A stretch of DNA of 34,465 nt, from positions 1 through 34,465 of the forward strand of contig CANFZC010000024.1 in NCBI GenBank assembly GCA_947451475.1. Direction: 5' to 3'. Source of the DNA: Flavobacteriaceae bacterium (GTDB taxonomy: Bacteria; Bacteroidota; Bacteroidia; Flavobacteriales; Flavobacteriaceae). Below are positions 14,479 through 23,011 of this stretch, piece by piece (the stretch's first letter is position 1; each line of letters starts with the position of its first letter). The notes below the pieces were generated by a model. It searched no databases and had not been told where the DNA came from. It saw nothing but the letters and a program-made list of their open reading frames with translations. The translations under genes were made by a program, and so were the position numbers.

Positions 14479-15402
14479 ATGAAGTATACCTTGCACCAAT
14501 TGCAAATATTTTTAAAAATAGTTGAAACAAAGAGTATTACGAGAGCGTCGGAGGAGCTGAATTTGACGCAGCCTGCGGTTTCTATTCAACTTCGAAATTT
14601 TCAGGATCAATTTGATATTGCTTTGACAGAAGTGATAGGAAAGAAACTATTTATCACTGAATTTGGTTTGGAAATTGCTGATACCGCAAGAAAAATAATT
14701 GAACAGGTAAACGAGATTGATTATAAAACAATGAAGTTTAAGGGAATATTATCGGGAAAATTAACAGTATCTGTTGTCTCAACGGGTAAATACGTTATGC
14801 CCTATTTTTTAACTGATTTTTTGAAAAATCATCCAGGTATTGATTTAAATATGGATGTCACCAATAAAATTAAAGTAATTAAAAGCCTTGAAAATAATGA
14901 AGTAGATTTTGCATTAGTTTCTATTGTTCCTAATGAATTGAAACTTGAATCAGAGGTATTATTGGAAAACAAATTATACCTCGTTGGAAAGAAGGAGTTC
15001 GGTGGTTCTCAAAAAAAATTGCCTAAATCTTTTTTTAATGAATTACCAATTATCTTAAGAGAGGAAGGTTCGGCAACTAGAAAAGTTATGGAGAATTTTT
15101 TTAATCAAAATGATATTAGATTAGGAAAAAAAATGCAATTAACTTCTAATGAAGCGGTTAAACAAGCAGTGATATCTGGACTTGGATATTCGATAATGCC
15201 TTTAATTGGTTTAAAAAATGAATTAGAGAAAGGTGATCTTAAAATCATCCCTGTTTCGGGCTTCCCAATTCAATCAACTTGGCGCTTAATTTGGTTAAAA
15301 AATAAAGCCATGAGTCCCGTTGCCAAAACCTACTTGGAATTTTTAAGAAAAGAAAAAACAACGGTAATTAATGAGTACTTTTCTTGGATAACTTCTTTTT
15401 AA
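14479..15402 (+). CDS. CbbR/CmpR-like LysR-family regulator
   Basis: A 307-residue LysR regulator. The winged HTH covers residues 1-62 with TLHQLQIFLKIVETKSITRASEELNLTQPAVSIQL, closest in pattern to the CbbR/CmpR/CysL branch, whose members sense carbon-fixation metabolites or inorganic carbon status. The effector-binding domain follows (about 90-295), with typical LysR motifs AVKQAVISGLGYSIMP. It is transcribed divergently from the operon with DUF6671, sua5, carbonic anhydrase and SbtA, the classic layout for a LysR regulator and its target. Its stop overlaps the convergent LETM1-related gene's stop by 4 bases. Subfamily assignment is from pattern only. Confidence 0.8.
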   Translation: MKYTLHQLQIFLKIVETKSITRASEELNLTQPAVSIQLRNFQDQFDIALTEVIGKKLFITEFGLEIADTARKIIEQVNEIDYKTMKFKGILSGKLTVSVVSTGKYVMPYFLTDFLKNHPGIDLNMDVTNKIKVIKSLENNEVDFALVSIVPNELKLESEVLLENKLYLVGKKEFGGSQKKLPKSFFNELPIILREEGSATRKVMENFFNQNDIRLGKKMQLTSNEAVKQAVISGLGYSIMPLIGLKNELEKGDLKIIPVSGFPIQSTWRLIWLKNKAMSPVAKTYLEFLRKEKTTVINEYFSWITSF

Positions 15403-16592
15403 TTTTCATTTTCATTAAAGGCCGATGGGAGTAATTTCGGGATGAATTTTATTAAGATGGGTAATAGCAAGCTGCCACCTGGTAATAGGAAGATGGTAAG
15501 CGATGGTACTGTTTTACAAATATCTAGCAGTTGTTTTTTTATTTTTTTCTTTTCTTCTTTGTCTAAATCTTTATGGGTTGATTTCGCTAAAAGATGCATA
15601 AGTTCCTTGCTTTCGGTTATTTCTTTTAGGAATCTATTTTTATTTCTTTTGATTAAAACTACTACGCTATCGGTTGTTTGATCGTAGAAATTTTTAACCG
15701 GATTAGAATTGTTGAAATAAGGAATTTCATTTTTATGGAGTGAAATAAAACCATTTACAAAATGAATACTTTCAAGCACAAATTGGTCTGATATCCCTAA
15801 CTTCTCTCCAAGTTTATATAAGAAATAGCGTTCTTCGTTTTCTACTTTCTCGTCACTCCAAAGACTTATTCCGGCTAAGTCGATTACATAATATTTTTCT
15901 AAGTCATTTTGTAAATAACTTAAATCTATATCGTCTATTGTCAATGAAGAAGAAGTTGAAAATTTATTATAACGTACAGAGGATTCAAATAGTTTTTGTA
16001 GAAGATCATCATGGGTTGAAACGCCCGTTTTTGTTTTTAATGAAAATGAAACCACACTGATTACAATATCTTCAATTCTGTTAAAATATTTTTCAGGCAG
16101 TAGCCCTTTTTCTAAATATTGCTTGAATGCTAAAATATCAATGAAGAGTAGCGCATTAGTAATAACATGCGAGAAGTTTTTGCTGAACACATCTTCATTG
16201 GTTTGCACACGATCATGAATGATTCTTTCTAATTTACTCGATGGGGAACTAGACGGAAGCATTTTTTGCAAAGGATTGAATCCTTTAGGACTTAGCAAGT
16301 TGTAAAACGATACCGTTTCATTTATGAAATTATCATAGTCATTGTTCTGCTTGGTCAATCGATACATTTGAAACAAGGAGTTCAGCATTCCTATTTTAGA
16401 GATTTCCTCAGGAAGTCGGTCCTTTAGTTCTATAGGTTGTGCGGAATCAAAACTTATAATATGACCGAAGATAAACCCTGTAGCACGAGTTTGCGTATAG
16501 AAAGACAAGGCCTCCTTATAATACTGAGGCGACAGAGGTTGCTGTTCTGCAAAGTATTTATCAATCCAACCGTGAACCGAAGGGTTAAACAT
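15399..16592 (-). CDS. LETM1-related biofilm-associated-type protein
   Basis: A 397-residue protein with no signal peptide. Most of it is helical and charged; a TerB-like segment LWSDEKVENEERYFLYKLGEKLGIS lies near residues 245-270. The C-terminus has LLDICKTVPSLTIFLLPGGSLLLPILIKFIPKLLPSAF, the short conserved hydrophobic part of the LETM1 family. In Flavobacteriia such proteins carry the label LETM1-related biofilm-associated protein; the mechanism is unknown. It starts 41 bases after the TolC gene on the same strand and may be the last gene of the export operon. It ends tail-to-tail with the LysR gene. Confidence 0.7.
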   Translation of the reverse strand: MFNPSVHGWIDKYFAEQQPLSPQYYKEALSFYTQTRATGFIFGHIISFDSAQPIELKDRLPEEISKIGMLNSLFQMYRLTKQNNDYDNFINETVSFYNLLSPKGFNPLQKMLPSSSPSSKLERIIHDRVQTNEDVFSKNFSHVITNALLFIDILAFKQYLEKGLLPEKYFNRIEDIVISVVSFSLKTKTGVSTHDDLLQKLFESSVRYNKFSTSSSLTIDDIDLSYLQNDLEKYYVIDLAGISLWSDEKVENEERYFLYKLGEKLGISDQFVLESIHFVNGFISLHKNEIPYFNNSNPVKNFYDQTTDSVVVLIKRNKNRFLKEITESKELMHLLAKSTHKDLDKEEKKKIKKQLLDICKTVPSLTIFLLPGGSLLLPILIKFIPKLLPSAFNENEN

Positions 16593-16633
16593 AACTTAAA
16601 TTTGAGATACAAATCTAGGCCTTTTGTTTAGAA

Positions 16634-18019
16634 TTAGTTAGGATTTGCAATAATTTTAAACAAAGTAGCGTTTGAAATAAAATAACGATTTTCAAGTGCT
16701 ATATTTGAAAGTTGAGCAGTTACCAAATTATTTTCTCTGGTATTTAGTAAAAAGATTGAACTTTCACCAAAAGCAAATAATCGTTCTTCAGATGACAGCA
16801 TAACTTTATAATCGTTTACCAAATCAGCACTTAAATTGATTTGCAATTCCAGAGATTTAATTTCGCTTTGTTGTGCTTTAATTTTATTAGTTAATTGTAC
16901 TTTTTCTAAATCTAATTCAAATTTTGTGACTTGTATTTTATATTTTGTGATTTGAAGGCTTCCCCGTTCTTTCCTTAAGAATAGGGGTAGGTAGAAGTTT
17001 AAACCAAGTTTATAATTAGTTGTAGTGTATTGATTTAATGTACTGGGCTCCGATAGAAAATTATAACCAAAATCAATTTTTGGTAGTAATTGATTTGATT
17101 TTAATTTTCGATCAATGGTAAGAATGCTTATTTTTTTTTCAAGAGCATTTATTTTAGGATGATTAACAATTGAAAAATTAGTCAGCAGTAGTTCGTTAGT
17201 ATTTAGTGTTTCTTTTACGGTTTGCATTAAATTTTCTTCTGGAGTAAGATCGTCTTGTAGTTCAAATGGAATGTTGTTTTCTAACCAGAGAAAGTTAGAT
17301 AATTCTAATTTAGATTTTGTTAGTTTCAAAGAAGCATCTTCCAGGTTTAGTTGCCTGTTTTTTAAAATTATTCCGGCTTCAATACTATCAATAGCAGGTT
17401 TGTCCCCATTTTTTATTAAGGTTGTGATTCCTTTGATACGAGTTTTTGCGTTTAACAAATATTGCTCATACAATTGTACTTCAACAAAATTTTTCTTCCA
17501 ATTAAAATAGGCAACGGCAGCATCATATAGTATAGCTGTCGCTTGTAATTTACTTTCGTATTGACTTAATGTAATTTGCATTTTTGCTTTCCGAAGGTCG
17601 GCCATACGTTGATTTATAAAAAGTCCTTGTCCTAAAGGAACATTGATTCCTAAGGCATAAAGTCCGGTATTAGGAATTGTATTTTCTGGATTTATATAGA
17701 TTCCGTCGTTGTTATCAAAGCTGGCTTTTACTTCAATTCCATACCAAGTTGGGATTTTAAAACTGCTGTTGAGCATTGAATAGTATTCTTTTTCTTTAAA
17801 TTGTTTTTTATTGAAATCAATAGCTATTTTAGGGTCAAATGCACCTCTAGCAACCATGAGGTTTGCCTGCGCCTGGCTAATTTCTAAATTAGCCCTTTTT
17901 ACTAAAGGATGGTATTTTTTAACATATCCTAAATATTCTGCAAGAGTGAATTCTTTTGTGCTCAAATTTTGTCCAAAAATTGACGCAGAATAGAGTAGGG
18001 CAAGGAATAGGGTTCTCAT
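16634..18019 (-). CDS. TolC-family outer membrane channel
   Basis: A 461-residue outer membrane efflux protein with a signal peptide (residues 1-16, ending ASIFGQ). Two repeats of long amphipathic helices with strand segments are visible, with EYLGYVKKYHPLVKRANLEISQAQANLMVARGAFDPK early on. It forms the periplasmic tunnel and outer membrane exit for the neighbouring ABC exporter. Its start overlaps the end of the HlyD gene by one base, so they are translationally coupled. Cargo is unknown. Length and domain order fit the family. Confidence 0.88.
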   Translation of the reverse strand: MRTLFLALLYSASIFGQNLSTKEFTLAEYLGYVKKYHPLVKRANLEISQAQANLMVARGAFDPKIAIDFNKKQFKEKEYYSMLNSSFKIPTWYGIEVKASFDNNDGIYINPENTIPNTGLYALGINVPLGQGLFINQRMADLRKAKMQITLSQYESKLQATAILYDAAVAYFNWKKNFVEVQLYEQYLLNAKTRIKGITTLIKNGDKPAIDSIEAGIILKNRQLNLEDASLKLTKSKLELSNFLWLENNIPFELQDDLTPEENLMQTVKETLNTNELLLTNFSIVNHPKINALEKKISILTIDRKLKSNQLLPKIDFGYNFLSEPSTLNQYTTTNYKLGLNFYLPLFLRKERGSLQITKYKIQVTKFELDLEKVQLTNKIKAQQSEIKSLELQINLSADLVNDYKVMLSSEERLFAFGESSIFLLNTRENNLVTAQLSNIALENRYFISNATLFKIIANPN

Positions 18020-19365
18020 TATTTTTTTTCTTTTACCGATTTGTTTTTGGGTTGGTAATAGTTGGGTGGAAAGCCATTCAGTTTACGCCAAATTTCAAAC
18101 CACACAGGAACATTGTCTAACAAGGCTAGCGTTTGAGCGCCTGATCCCATTTGGACTTGTGTAGGCCAAGACGATTCTGTTTTGTCTGGCGCAATTAAAA
18201 CTCTGAATTTTCCATTATCACTGATAAAATTTTCTATGGCAACAATTTTTCCGCCAAAGGTTCCATAACTCATATTAGGCCAACCTGAAAATACAACGGT
18301 TGGCCATCCATCGAACCAAACACGAACCTTTTCCCCTTTGTGTAATAAAGGCAGATCATTTGGCTCCACAAAGGTCTCGACAGCGATGTCGTATTGTGCT
18401 GGCATAATGCTTACAATTTGGGTTCCTTCTTTAATGGTCTCTCCGATGCCCGATTGTAGTGCTCTATTAACATAGCCACTTTGTGGGGCTTTTATGTAGT
18501 ACATGCCATTTCGAATTTTATAGTTTTGGTATTGATTTTCGAGTTTATTTACTTGTGCTTTGGTTTCGTACTGATTGCTAATGGCGGTAAATTGCTCGCT
18601 TTGTGCTTTTGAGGCCTTTTCAGTATATTCAGCATTGATGCGGTTCAGTTCGACTTTGGCATTAATTAATTCATTCTCGCTGGTAATAAGTTTGTTTTCT
18701 TGCGTTATTATTTTGGCTTCCGTTTCTTGAAGTTTTAATTTTTTTTCTTCAACATCCGTTAATGGCTTTAATCCTTCTTTATTCAGAGAAAGTGCTCTAT
18801 TGAATTGTGTTGTTGCTATTTTTATTTGAGTACGAACCGCCACCAAATCAATACTATCACTTTTAATTTTTAGAACCGCTTGTTTAATTTTGTTTTTGGC
18901 TTGTTGTAGTTTTAAGTTTTTCTCTCTGTTTATAGCTTCAATTTGTGCTGCTAGTGAGGTTATCTTTCCTCCATAGGAGGCTTGTGAACCTTTTTTTGCA
19001 TCTACTTGATTCTTCGTGTTTTCAATTAATTTGGGGTCAAGGTAATCTTCTTTAATTTCTGATATAAAGAGAATAGTATCCCCTTTGTATACAAAATCAC
19101 CTTCTTTAACATACCATTTTTCGATTCTGCCGGCTATCGCGGTTTGTACCGTTTGAGGTCGTTGATCTGGTTTTAAGGTAGTCACGGAGCCATTTCCAGA
19201 TATGTTTTGTGTCCATGGTAAAAACAAAATTATGAACCCTATCAAAGAAACTGTTAGAATTATTTTATTTAATATTTTATAATGAGGGCGTTTAACCAAG
19301 TTTTGAATAGTACTAAATTGGTCAATATTCTCAGTAATTGGGTTTTTTCGAGATAAATTAAGCAT
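18019..19365 (-). CDS. HlyD-family periplasmic adaptor subunit
   Basis: A 448-residue membrane fusion protein. One membrane segment lies at about residues 34-52 (ILTVSLIGFIILFLPW). The lipoyl half-motif AGRIEKWYVKEGDFVYKGDTIL follows at about 92-113. A long coiled coil (about 135-290, rich in Lys, Glu, Ala and Gln) comes next, then the second lipoyl half with YYIKAPQSGYVNRALQSGIGE and a beta-barrel domain. It bridges the inner membrane ABC protein and TolC. The gene overlaps the ABC gene by 8 bases and the TolC gene by 1 base. Like type I secretion adaptors it has an N-terminal anchor, not a lipoprotein signal. Confidence 0.9.
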   Translation of the reverse strand: MLNLSRKNPITENIDQFSTIQNLVKRPHYKILNKIILTVSLIGFIILFLPWTQNISGNGSVTTLKPDQRPQTVQTAIAGRIEKWYVKEGDFVYKGDTILFISEIKEDYLDPKLIENTKNQVDAKKGSQASYGGKITSLAAQIEAINREKNLKLQQAKNKIKQAVLKIKSDSIDLVAVRTQIKIATTQFNRALSLNKEGLKPLTDVEEKKLKLQETEAKIITQENKLITSENELINAKVELNRINAEYTEKASKAQSEQFTAISNQYETKAQVNKLENQYQNYKIRNGMYYIKAPQSGYVNRALQSGIGETIKEGTQIVSIMPAQYDIAVETFVEPNDLPLLHKGEKVRVWFDGWPTVVFSGWPNMSYGTFGGKIVAIENFISDNGKFRVLIAPDKTESSWPTQVQMGSGAQTLALLDNVPVWFEIWRKLNGFPPNYYQPKNKSVKEKK

Positions 19366-21034
19366 GATTATTTATTTTAGAATCAGAGATTATTTTTCCA
19401 TCATTCATCGTAATTATTCGATTTGATTTTTCTTTCCAATACTTATTTTTCGAAGAAACAATTAGGGTCCATTGATGATTTTTGGCAGTTATAAAATCTA
19501 TGATTTCTTTGGAAGTTTGTTCGTCTAACGAATCTAATGGATCTTCATAGAATAGTATTTTAGGTTTATTAATTATGCTTCTGGCTAGAATTATTTTTTG
19601 AGCATTAGAAGAGGATAGTTGCCTTCCTTCGGGATGAATTTTAGTGTCTAGTCCATCGGGTAGCGCCTTTATGAATGTTCCTAATTTACAATTGTCGATA
19701 GCCCATTTGACCATATCATGGCTAATTTCAGCATTGTTGAACGTTAAGTTTTCCATTATGGTACCTTCAAAAAGTGTTTCACCATGAATAATAGTTCCTA
19801 TATGCGATCGATATTGAGGTAAATTAATTTTTCTGTAGGTATCATCATTGATGCTAAAAGATCCAGAGGTTGGTTGCAGTAGGCCGGACAAAATTCTAAT
19901 AAGGGTTGTTTTTCCAGAGCCGTTATTTCCGTCTAAATAAATTATTTCAGAAGGTTCAATTTTTAAATTGATTTTCTCTAGTACATAATCATAGGAATCG
20001 GGAAATTTAAAACTAATATTATCGGTCTCTAAACTAATATTGGCAAAGCAATAGTTTGATGTAGTTGCGCTAAATTCTTCCGTTTTGAAATCAGCAATTT
20101 GGCCTATTTTTTCAATAGAAGTAATTACATCATAAAAGGTTTCAAGTCCGATGATTATTTTTTCAACCGAGTTGATGACTAGTAATATGATGATTTCTGC
20201 AGCTACAAATTGTCCAATATTCATTTGTTGATTCAAGACTAAAAAGCCACCGATTAATAATAGGCCAGCGGTAATAATTACTTTAAAAAGAATTAATTGA
20301 ACAAATTGTCTTTTAATAATACCAAAATGTTTTTCACGATAAATTAAATATTGCGATACTAGTGTATCGTTTTTTGTCAAAGCAAAATCGAAATTATCTT
20401 TTTTTCGAAAGCTATAATTATTTCGAGCAATCTCTTGTAGCCAGCCTACAACTTTATACTTGTATTTGGATTCTTTGAGGCTAGTAGTTAAACCAGCATT
20501 ATATGAAAATCTGAAAATTGAGTATAGTAAGAGCAATAGGGATATTCCAAAAAATATGAAAAAGGGATGGTATAAGGAAAGAAGTAGTATTCCAAATACA
20601 ATTTGCAAGACTGCAGTTGAAAAATCAATCAGTAATTTAGAAGTCCCTTTTTGAATTGTAAGGGTATCAAAAAAGCGATTAGCTAATTCTGGCGGGTATT
20701 GGTTGTAAAGTTCTTCAAACTTTATCTTAGGTAATCTAATACTAAATTCGAACGAAGATCTTACAAATATTTTTTGTTGTAAATTTTCGGTTATACGTAA
20801 TTGCATTAGGGATAGAATACCTACTAAGGCAACTCCAATTACAACGACAACCACTAAGACTGCCCACGAAGCGCTAACTCTACCTGATTGTATTAAATTG
20901 ATTATTGCTTGGATACCTAAGGGCAAGGAAAGACTTACTAATCCCGCAAATATGGCGTAGAAAAAGATTTGGATAATGTCTTTTCGATCTAATTTTAAAA
21001 AGCTGTAAAACCGTTGAAGAGGTGTGTCGTTCAT
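19358..21034 (-). CDS. ABC exporter half-transporter with degenerate nucleotide-binding domain
   Basis: A 558-residue fusion of a membrane domain (segments near 22-40, 57-77, 140-174, 246-264 and 276-296) and an ATPase domain. Walker A is normal (GNNGSGKT, 369-376). Other motifs are unusual: the Q-loop position is H417 instead of Gln, the signature is LSSSN (473-477) instead of LSGGQ, Walker B reads ILFYEDP with the Asp-Glu order swapped (E497, D498), and the H-loop His is replaced by Ser (S528). There is no peptidase C39 domain. It is the inner membrane part of a tripartite exporter and starts 6 bases after the tetR stop. Confidence 0.88.
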   Translation of the reverse strand: MNDTPLQRFYSFLKLDRKDIIQIFFYAIFAGLVSLSLPLGIQAIINLIQSGRVSASWAVLVVVVVIGVALVGILSLMQLRITENLQQKIFVRSSFEFSIRLPKIKFEELYNQYPPELANRFFDTLTIQKGTSKLLIDFSTAVLQIVFGILLLSLYHPFFIFFGISLLLLLYSIFRFSYNAGLTTSLKESKYKYKVVGWLQEIARNNYSFRKKDNFDFALTKNDTLVSQYLIYREKHFGIIKRQFVQLILFKVIITAGLLLIGGFLVLNQQMNIGQFVAAEIIILLVINSVEKIIIGLETFYDVITSIEKIGQIADFKTEEFSATTSNYCFANISLETDNISFKFPDSYDYVLEKINLKIEPSEIIYLDGNNGSGKTTLIRILSGLLQPTSGSFSINDDTYRKINLPQYRSHIGTIIHGETLFEGTIMENLTFNNAEISHDMVKWAIDNCKLGTFIKALPDGLDTKIHPEGRQLSSSNAQKIILARSIINKPKILFYEDPLDSLDEQTSKEIIDFITAKNHQWTLIVSSKNKYWKEKSNRIITMNDGKIISDSKINNHA

Positions 21035-21040
21035 ATTTAA

Positions 21041-21712
21041 TTATTGTAAAATGGTGTCAATCATATTCGTATAAAAATCGGTAGGAGTAACAGAGTCGTC
21101 ACAATTGGTTATTGTTATTAGATGCTCTTTTAAAAAATGTTGATGCAATGCTCCTTCTACTATTGATGAGGCTAAAGATTTGGCAAAAGGATAGTTCGGA
21201 TTTACATCATTTATCATCTCGATCAGTCGGTTAATCACTCGTTTGTAGACTAAGAAAAAACCAATCTTGTTTTCCTCATCTATTTCTTTGGTCAATAACG
21301 TTTTGGTAAATTCGGTTATGATGATTCTGTTTAAGATGGCCTCATTAATGTGTAACGTAGTAGAATCATCAGCTATTTTTTCGGTTAAAATTCCGATACC
21401 AATTCTAAGTTTTTCTTTCGGGTCTTTTATGTTATTGGTTGCGAAGGCAAGGCGGTATTCAATCCAACCCCAATACCATGAAGAAAGGTAAATGAGTAAT
21501 TTATGTTTGTTTTCAAAATAGCGATATAAGGAACTTTCATTAGAACCTATTAGGTCTCCTAATTTTTTAAAGGTGAAATTATCAAAGCCTATTTCATCAA
21601 TAAGTATGATGCTGTATTCGATTATTTTTCTGCCTAGCTCTGAGGTCTCTGGATTTTTGACATAGAGTTTATCATTTACTGAGATGGTAATATTAGCTAA
21701 TAAATTTTGCAT
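21041..21712 (-). CDS. TetR-family transcriptional regulator of the export operon
   Basis: A 223-residue regulator. The N-terminal DNA-binding domain has its HTH at about residues 46-72 (FTFKKLGDLIGSNESSLYRYF, then ENKHKLL), typical of TetR. The C-terminal ligand or dimerisation region is divergent and fits no specific subfamily I know. It is the first gene of the operon and lies 6 bases before the ABC gene, so it probably represses its own transcript. A 17-bp perfect dyad overlaps its -7 box, a likely operator. The inducing molecule may be the exporter's substrate. Confidence 0.85.
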   Translation of the reverse strand: MQNLLANITISVNDKLYVKNPETSELGRKIIEYSIILIDEIGFDNFTFKKLGDLIGSNESSLYRYFENKHKLLIYLSSWYWGWIEYRLAFATNNIKDPKEKLRIGIGILTEKIADDSTTLHINEAILNRIIITEFTKTLLTKEIDEENKIGFFLVYKRVINRLIEMINDVNPNYPFAKSLASSIVEGALHQHFLKEHLITITNCDDSVTPTDFYTNMIDTILQ

Positions 21713-21727
21713 ATACTATTTTTTATG

Positions 21728-21735
21728 CAAATATA
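21728..21735 (-). promoter_or_regulatory. -7 promoter box of the tetR export operon
   Basis: On the minus strand the box reads TATATTTG, 15 bases upstream of the tetR ATG. The -33 region has only TTTC near 21757, so a weak promoter is suggested. Confidence 0.6.
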
Positions 21736-21750
21736 ATAGTAATACTATTA
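21734..21750. promoter_or_regulatory. probable TetR operator
   Basis: TAATAGT-AAT-ACTATTA is a perfect 7-bp inverted repeat with 3-base centre (17 bp), overlapping the edge of the -7 box and lying between the two promoter elements. That is the typical place for TetR-type autorepression. Confidence 0.6.
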
Positions 21751-21783
21751 ATAATGAAATTTTAACTTTTAATTATGTATTGA

Positions 21784-21815
21784 ACAAAAAAATACTCTTT
21801 ACCAATTTAAAGAGT
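21784..21815 (-). terminator. terminator after the YdeI-like gene
   Basis: On the minus strand ACTCTTT / AAAGAGT with an 8-base loop is followed by a T-run. It isolates the YdeI/SOD pair from the tetR operon promoter. Confidence 0.75.
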
Positions 21816-21840
21816 TTCTTAAAGTTAAATTATTCAATGA

Positions 21841-22407
21841 TTATCTTGTCTTGATGTTTTGTTCACAAAGTTTGATGATTTCTTCGATACGGCTCCTGCG
21901 GGTTTCAGGTCGTTTAGCTTGGTTTAACCAATAAAGGTAGCTCTTTTTATAAGTTTTACTGAAGGCATTGAAGTTGTCTAAGGCCGTTTTGTTGTTTAGA
22001 AAAGCCGTTCCTAAATCTGTGGATATTACTAATGCCTCTACTTGGTCCAACGATTCCCAAGAGCCGTTTTGTTTGGCAATTTCTATGATTCGCAAGCCAC
22101 TTTCGTGCATTAGGTTTTGTTCTATAAGTTTTTCGAGATAGGTTTTGTTTACTTTACTCCAGACACTTTTTTCTTTGCGGGGGGTAAACATTTGCCTTCT
22201 GCGGTGTTCGTCAAGCTTTTTGACGGTTGAATCAATCCAGCCATAACACAGGGCTACTTGCACGGCTTCTTCCCAGCGCATGCTTTCAAAAGGACTATCA
22301 ACTCGATAAAAAATTAGGTATACTCCAATGGAGGAGTGGTGATTTTCATGCAACCACTCGCGCCATTCTTGAGCATTTTTGAAGTATAAATGTTCTTTAT
22401 CTTCCAA
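21841..22407 (-). CDS. YdeI/OmpD-associated family protein
   Basis: A 188-residue soluble protein. The N-terminal domain has EWREWLHENHHSSIGVYLIFYR and the conserved WEEAVQVALCYGWIDSTVKKLD; the C-terminus ends SRIEEIIKLCEQN, both typical of the YdeI family (DUF1905-related, Omp-associated). Members in Gram-positives contribute to peptide resistance, but the biochemical function is unclear. It starts 7 bases after the SOD stop, so the two are co-transcribed, and has its own terminator. No signal peptide. Confidence 0.82.
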   Translation of the reverse strand: MEDKEHLYFKNAQEWREWLHENHHSSIGVYLIFYRVDSPFESMRWEEAVQVALCYGWIDSTVKKLDEHRRRQMFTPRKEKSVWSKVNKTYLEKLIEQNLMHESGLRIIEIAKQNGSWESLDQVEALVISTDLGTAFLNNKTALDNFNAFSKTYKKSYLYWLNQAKRPETRRSRIEEIIKLCEQNIKTR

Positions 22408-22414
22408 AGAGCAT

Positions 22415-22942
22415 TTATTTTATAATCGCAGAACAAGCTACACGCGCTCCTGCATTACCAGTTGGTTGTGTAGTGAAATCATCGGGTTTGTCGTGAACAA
22501 TTAGTCCTTTGCCTAAAACATCTTTAGTTGCATCACCACAGCCAATGCACCATTCGTCTGTTTTTAATGTAATGGTACCATTACCATTAGCATCCGCTGT
22601 AAAGTTTCCAATGTCACCTTTGTGGTGTTCAGCATCGGTCCATTTCCCATGTTTCTTGAAAGTAGGATTCCAATGTCCGCCGGCAGAAGCCGCATCGGCA
22701 GCTGAACAATCTGCTTTTTCATGAATGTGAATGGCGTGCACACCAGGTTTAAGTCCTGACAATTTAGCCGTAAACGTAACACTGCCGTCTTTTTCGGTAA
22801 AAAGTGCTGTACCGGTTACTCCGCTATTGTTTTTGGATTCAAACGCTATGTTTAGCTTGTTGGCTGTGGCGTTAGCAGTCGGACTTTTACATCCTAATAC
22901 CACTAAGCCCATTGCGGTAATTCCTAAAAGTAATTTTTTCAT
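22415..22942 (-). CDS. sodC: Cu/Zn superoxide dismutase, predicted lipoprotein
   Basis: A 175-residue SodC. The signal ends GLVVLGC with lipidated C18, so it is anchored in the cell envelope. Metal ligands are visible: H72 and H74 in HAIHIHEKADC, bridging H90 in GGHWNP, H98, H107 and D110 in HHKGDIGN, and H150 in LIVHDKPDD. The C79 and C170 pair probably forms the conserved disulfide. It dismutates superoxide to H2O2 and O2 outside the cytoplasm. It precedes the YdeI-like gene by 7 bases. Confidence 0.95.
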   Translation of the reverse strand: MKKLLLGITAMGLVVLGCKSPTANATANKLNIAFESKNNSGVTGTALFTEKDGSVTFTAKLSGLKPGVHAIHIHEKADCSAADAASAGGHWNPTFKKHGKWTDAEHHKGDIGNFTADANGNGTITLKTDEWCIGCGDATKDVLGKGLIVHDKPDDFTTQPTGNAGARVACSAIIK

Positions 22943-23011
22943 AATAATTCTTTTTTTGAACTATAAAAGTACGCAATTGCAAATGGGCAACTGCTTAAAT
23001 TAACTTAAAAT

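Noticed and set aside
19358..21034. Peptidase-containing bacteriocin exporter (C39) or type I secretion with adjacent precursor
   Set aside because: There is no N-terminal peptidase domain and no small precursor gene with a leader motif nearby.
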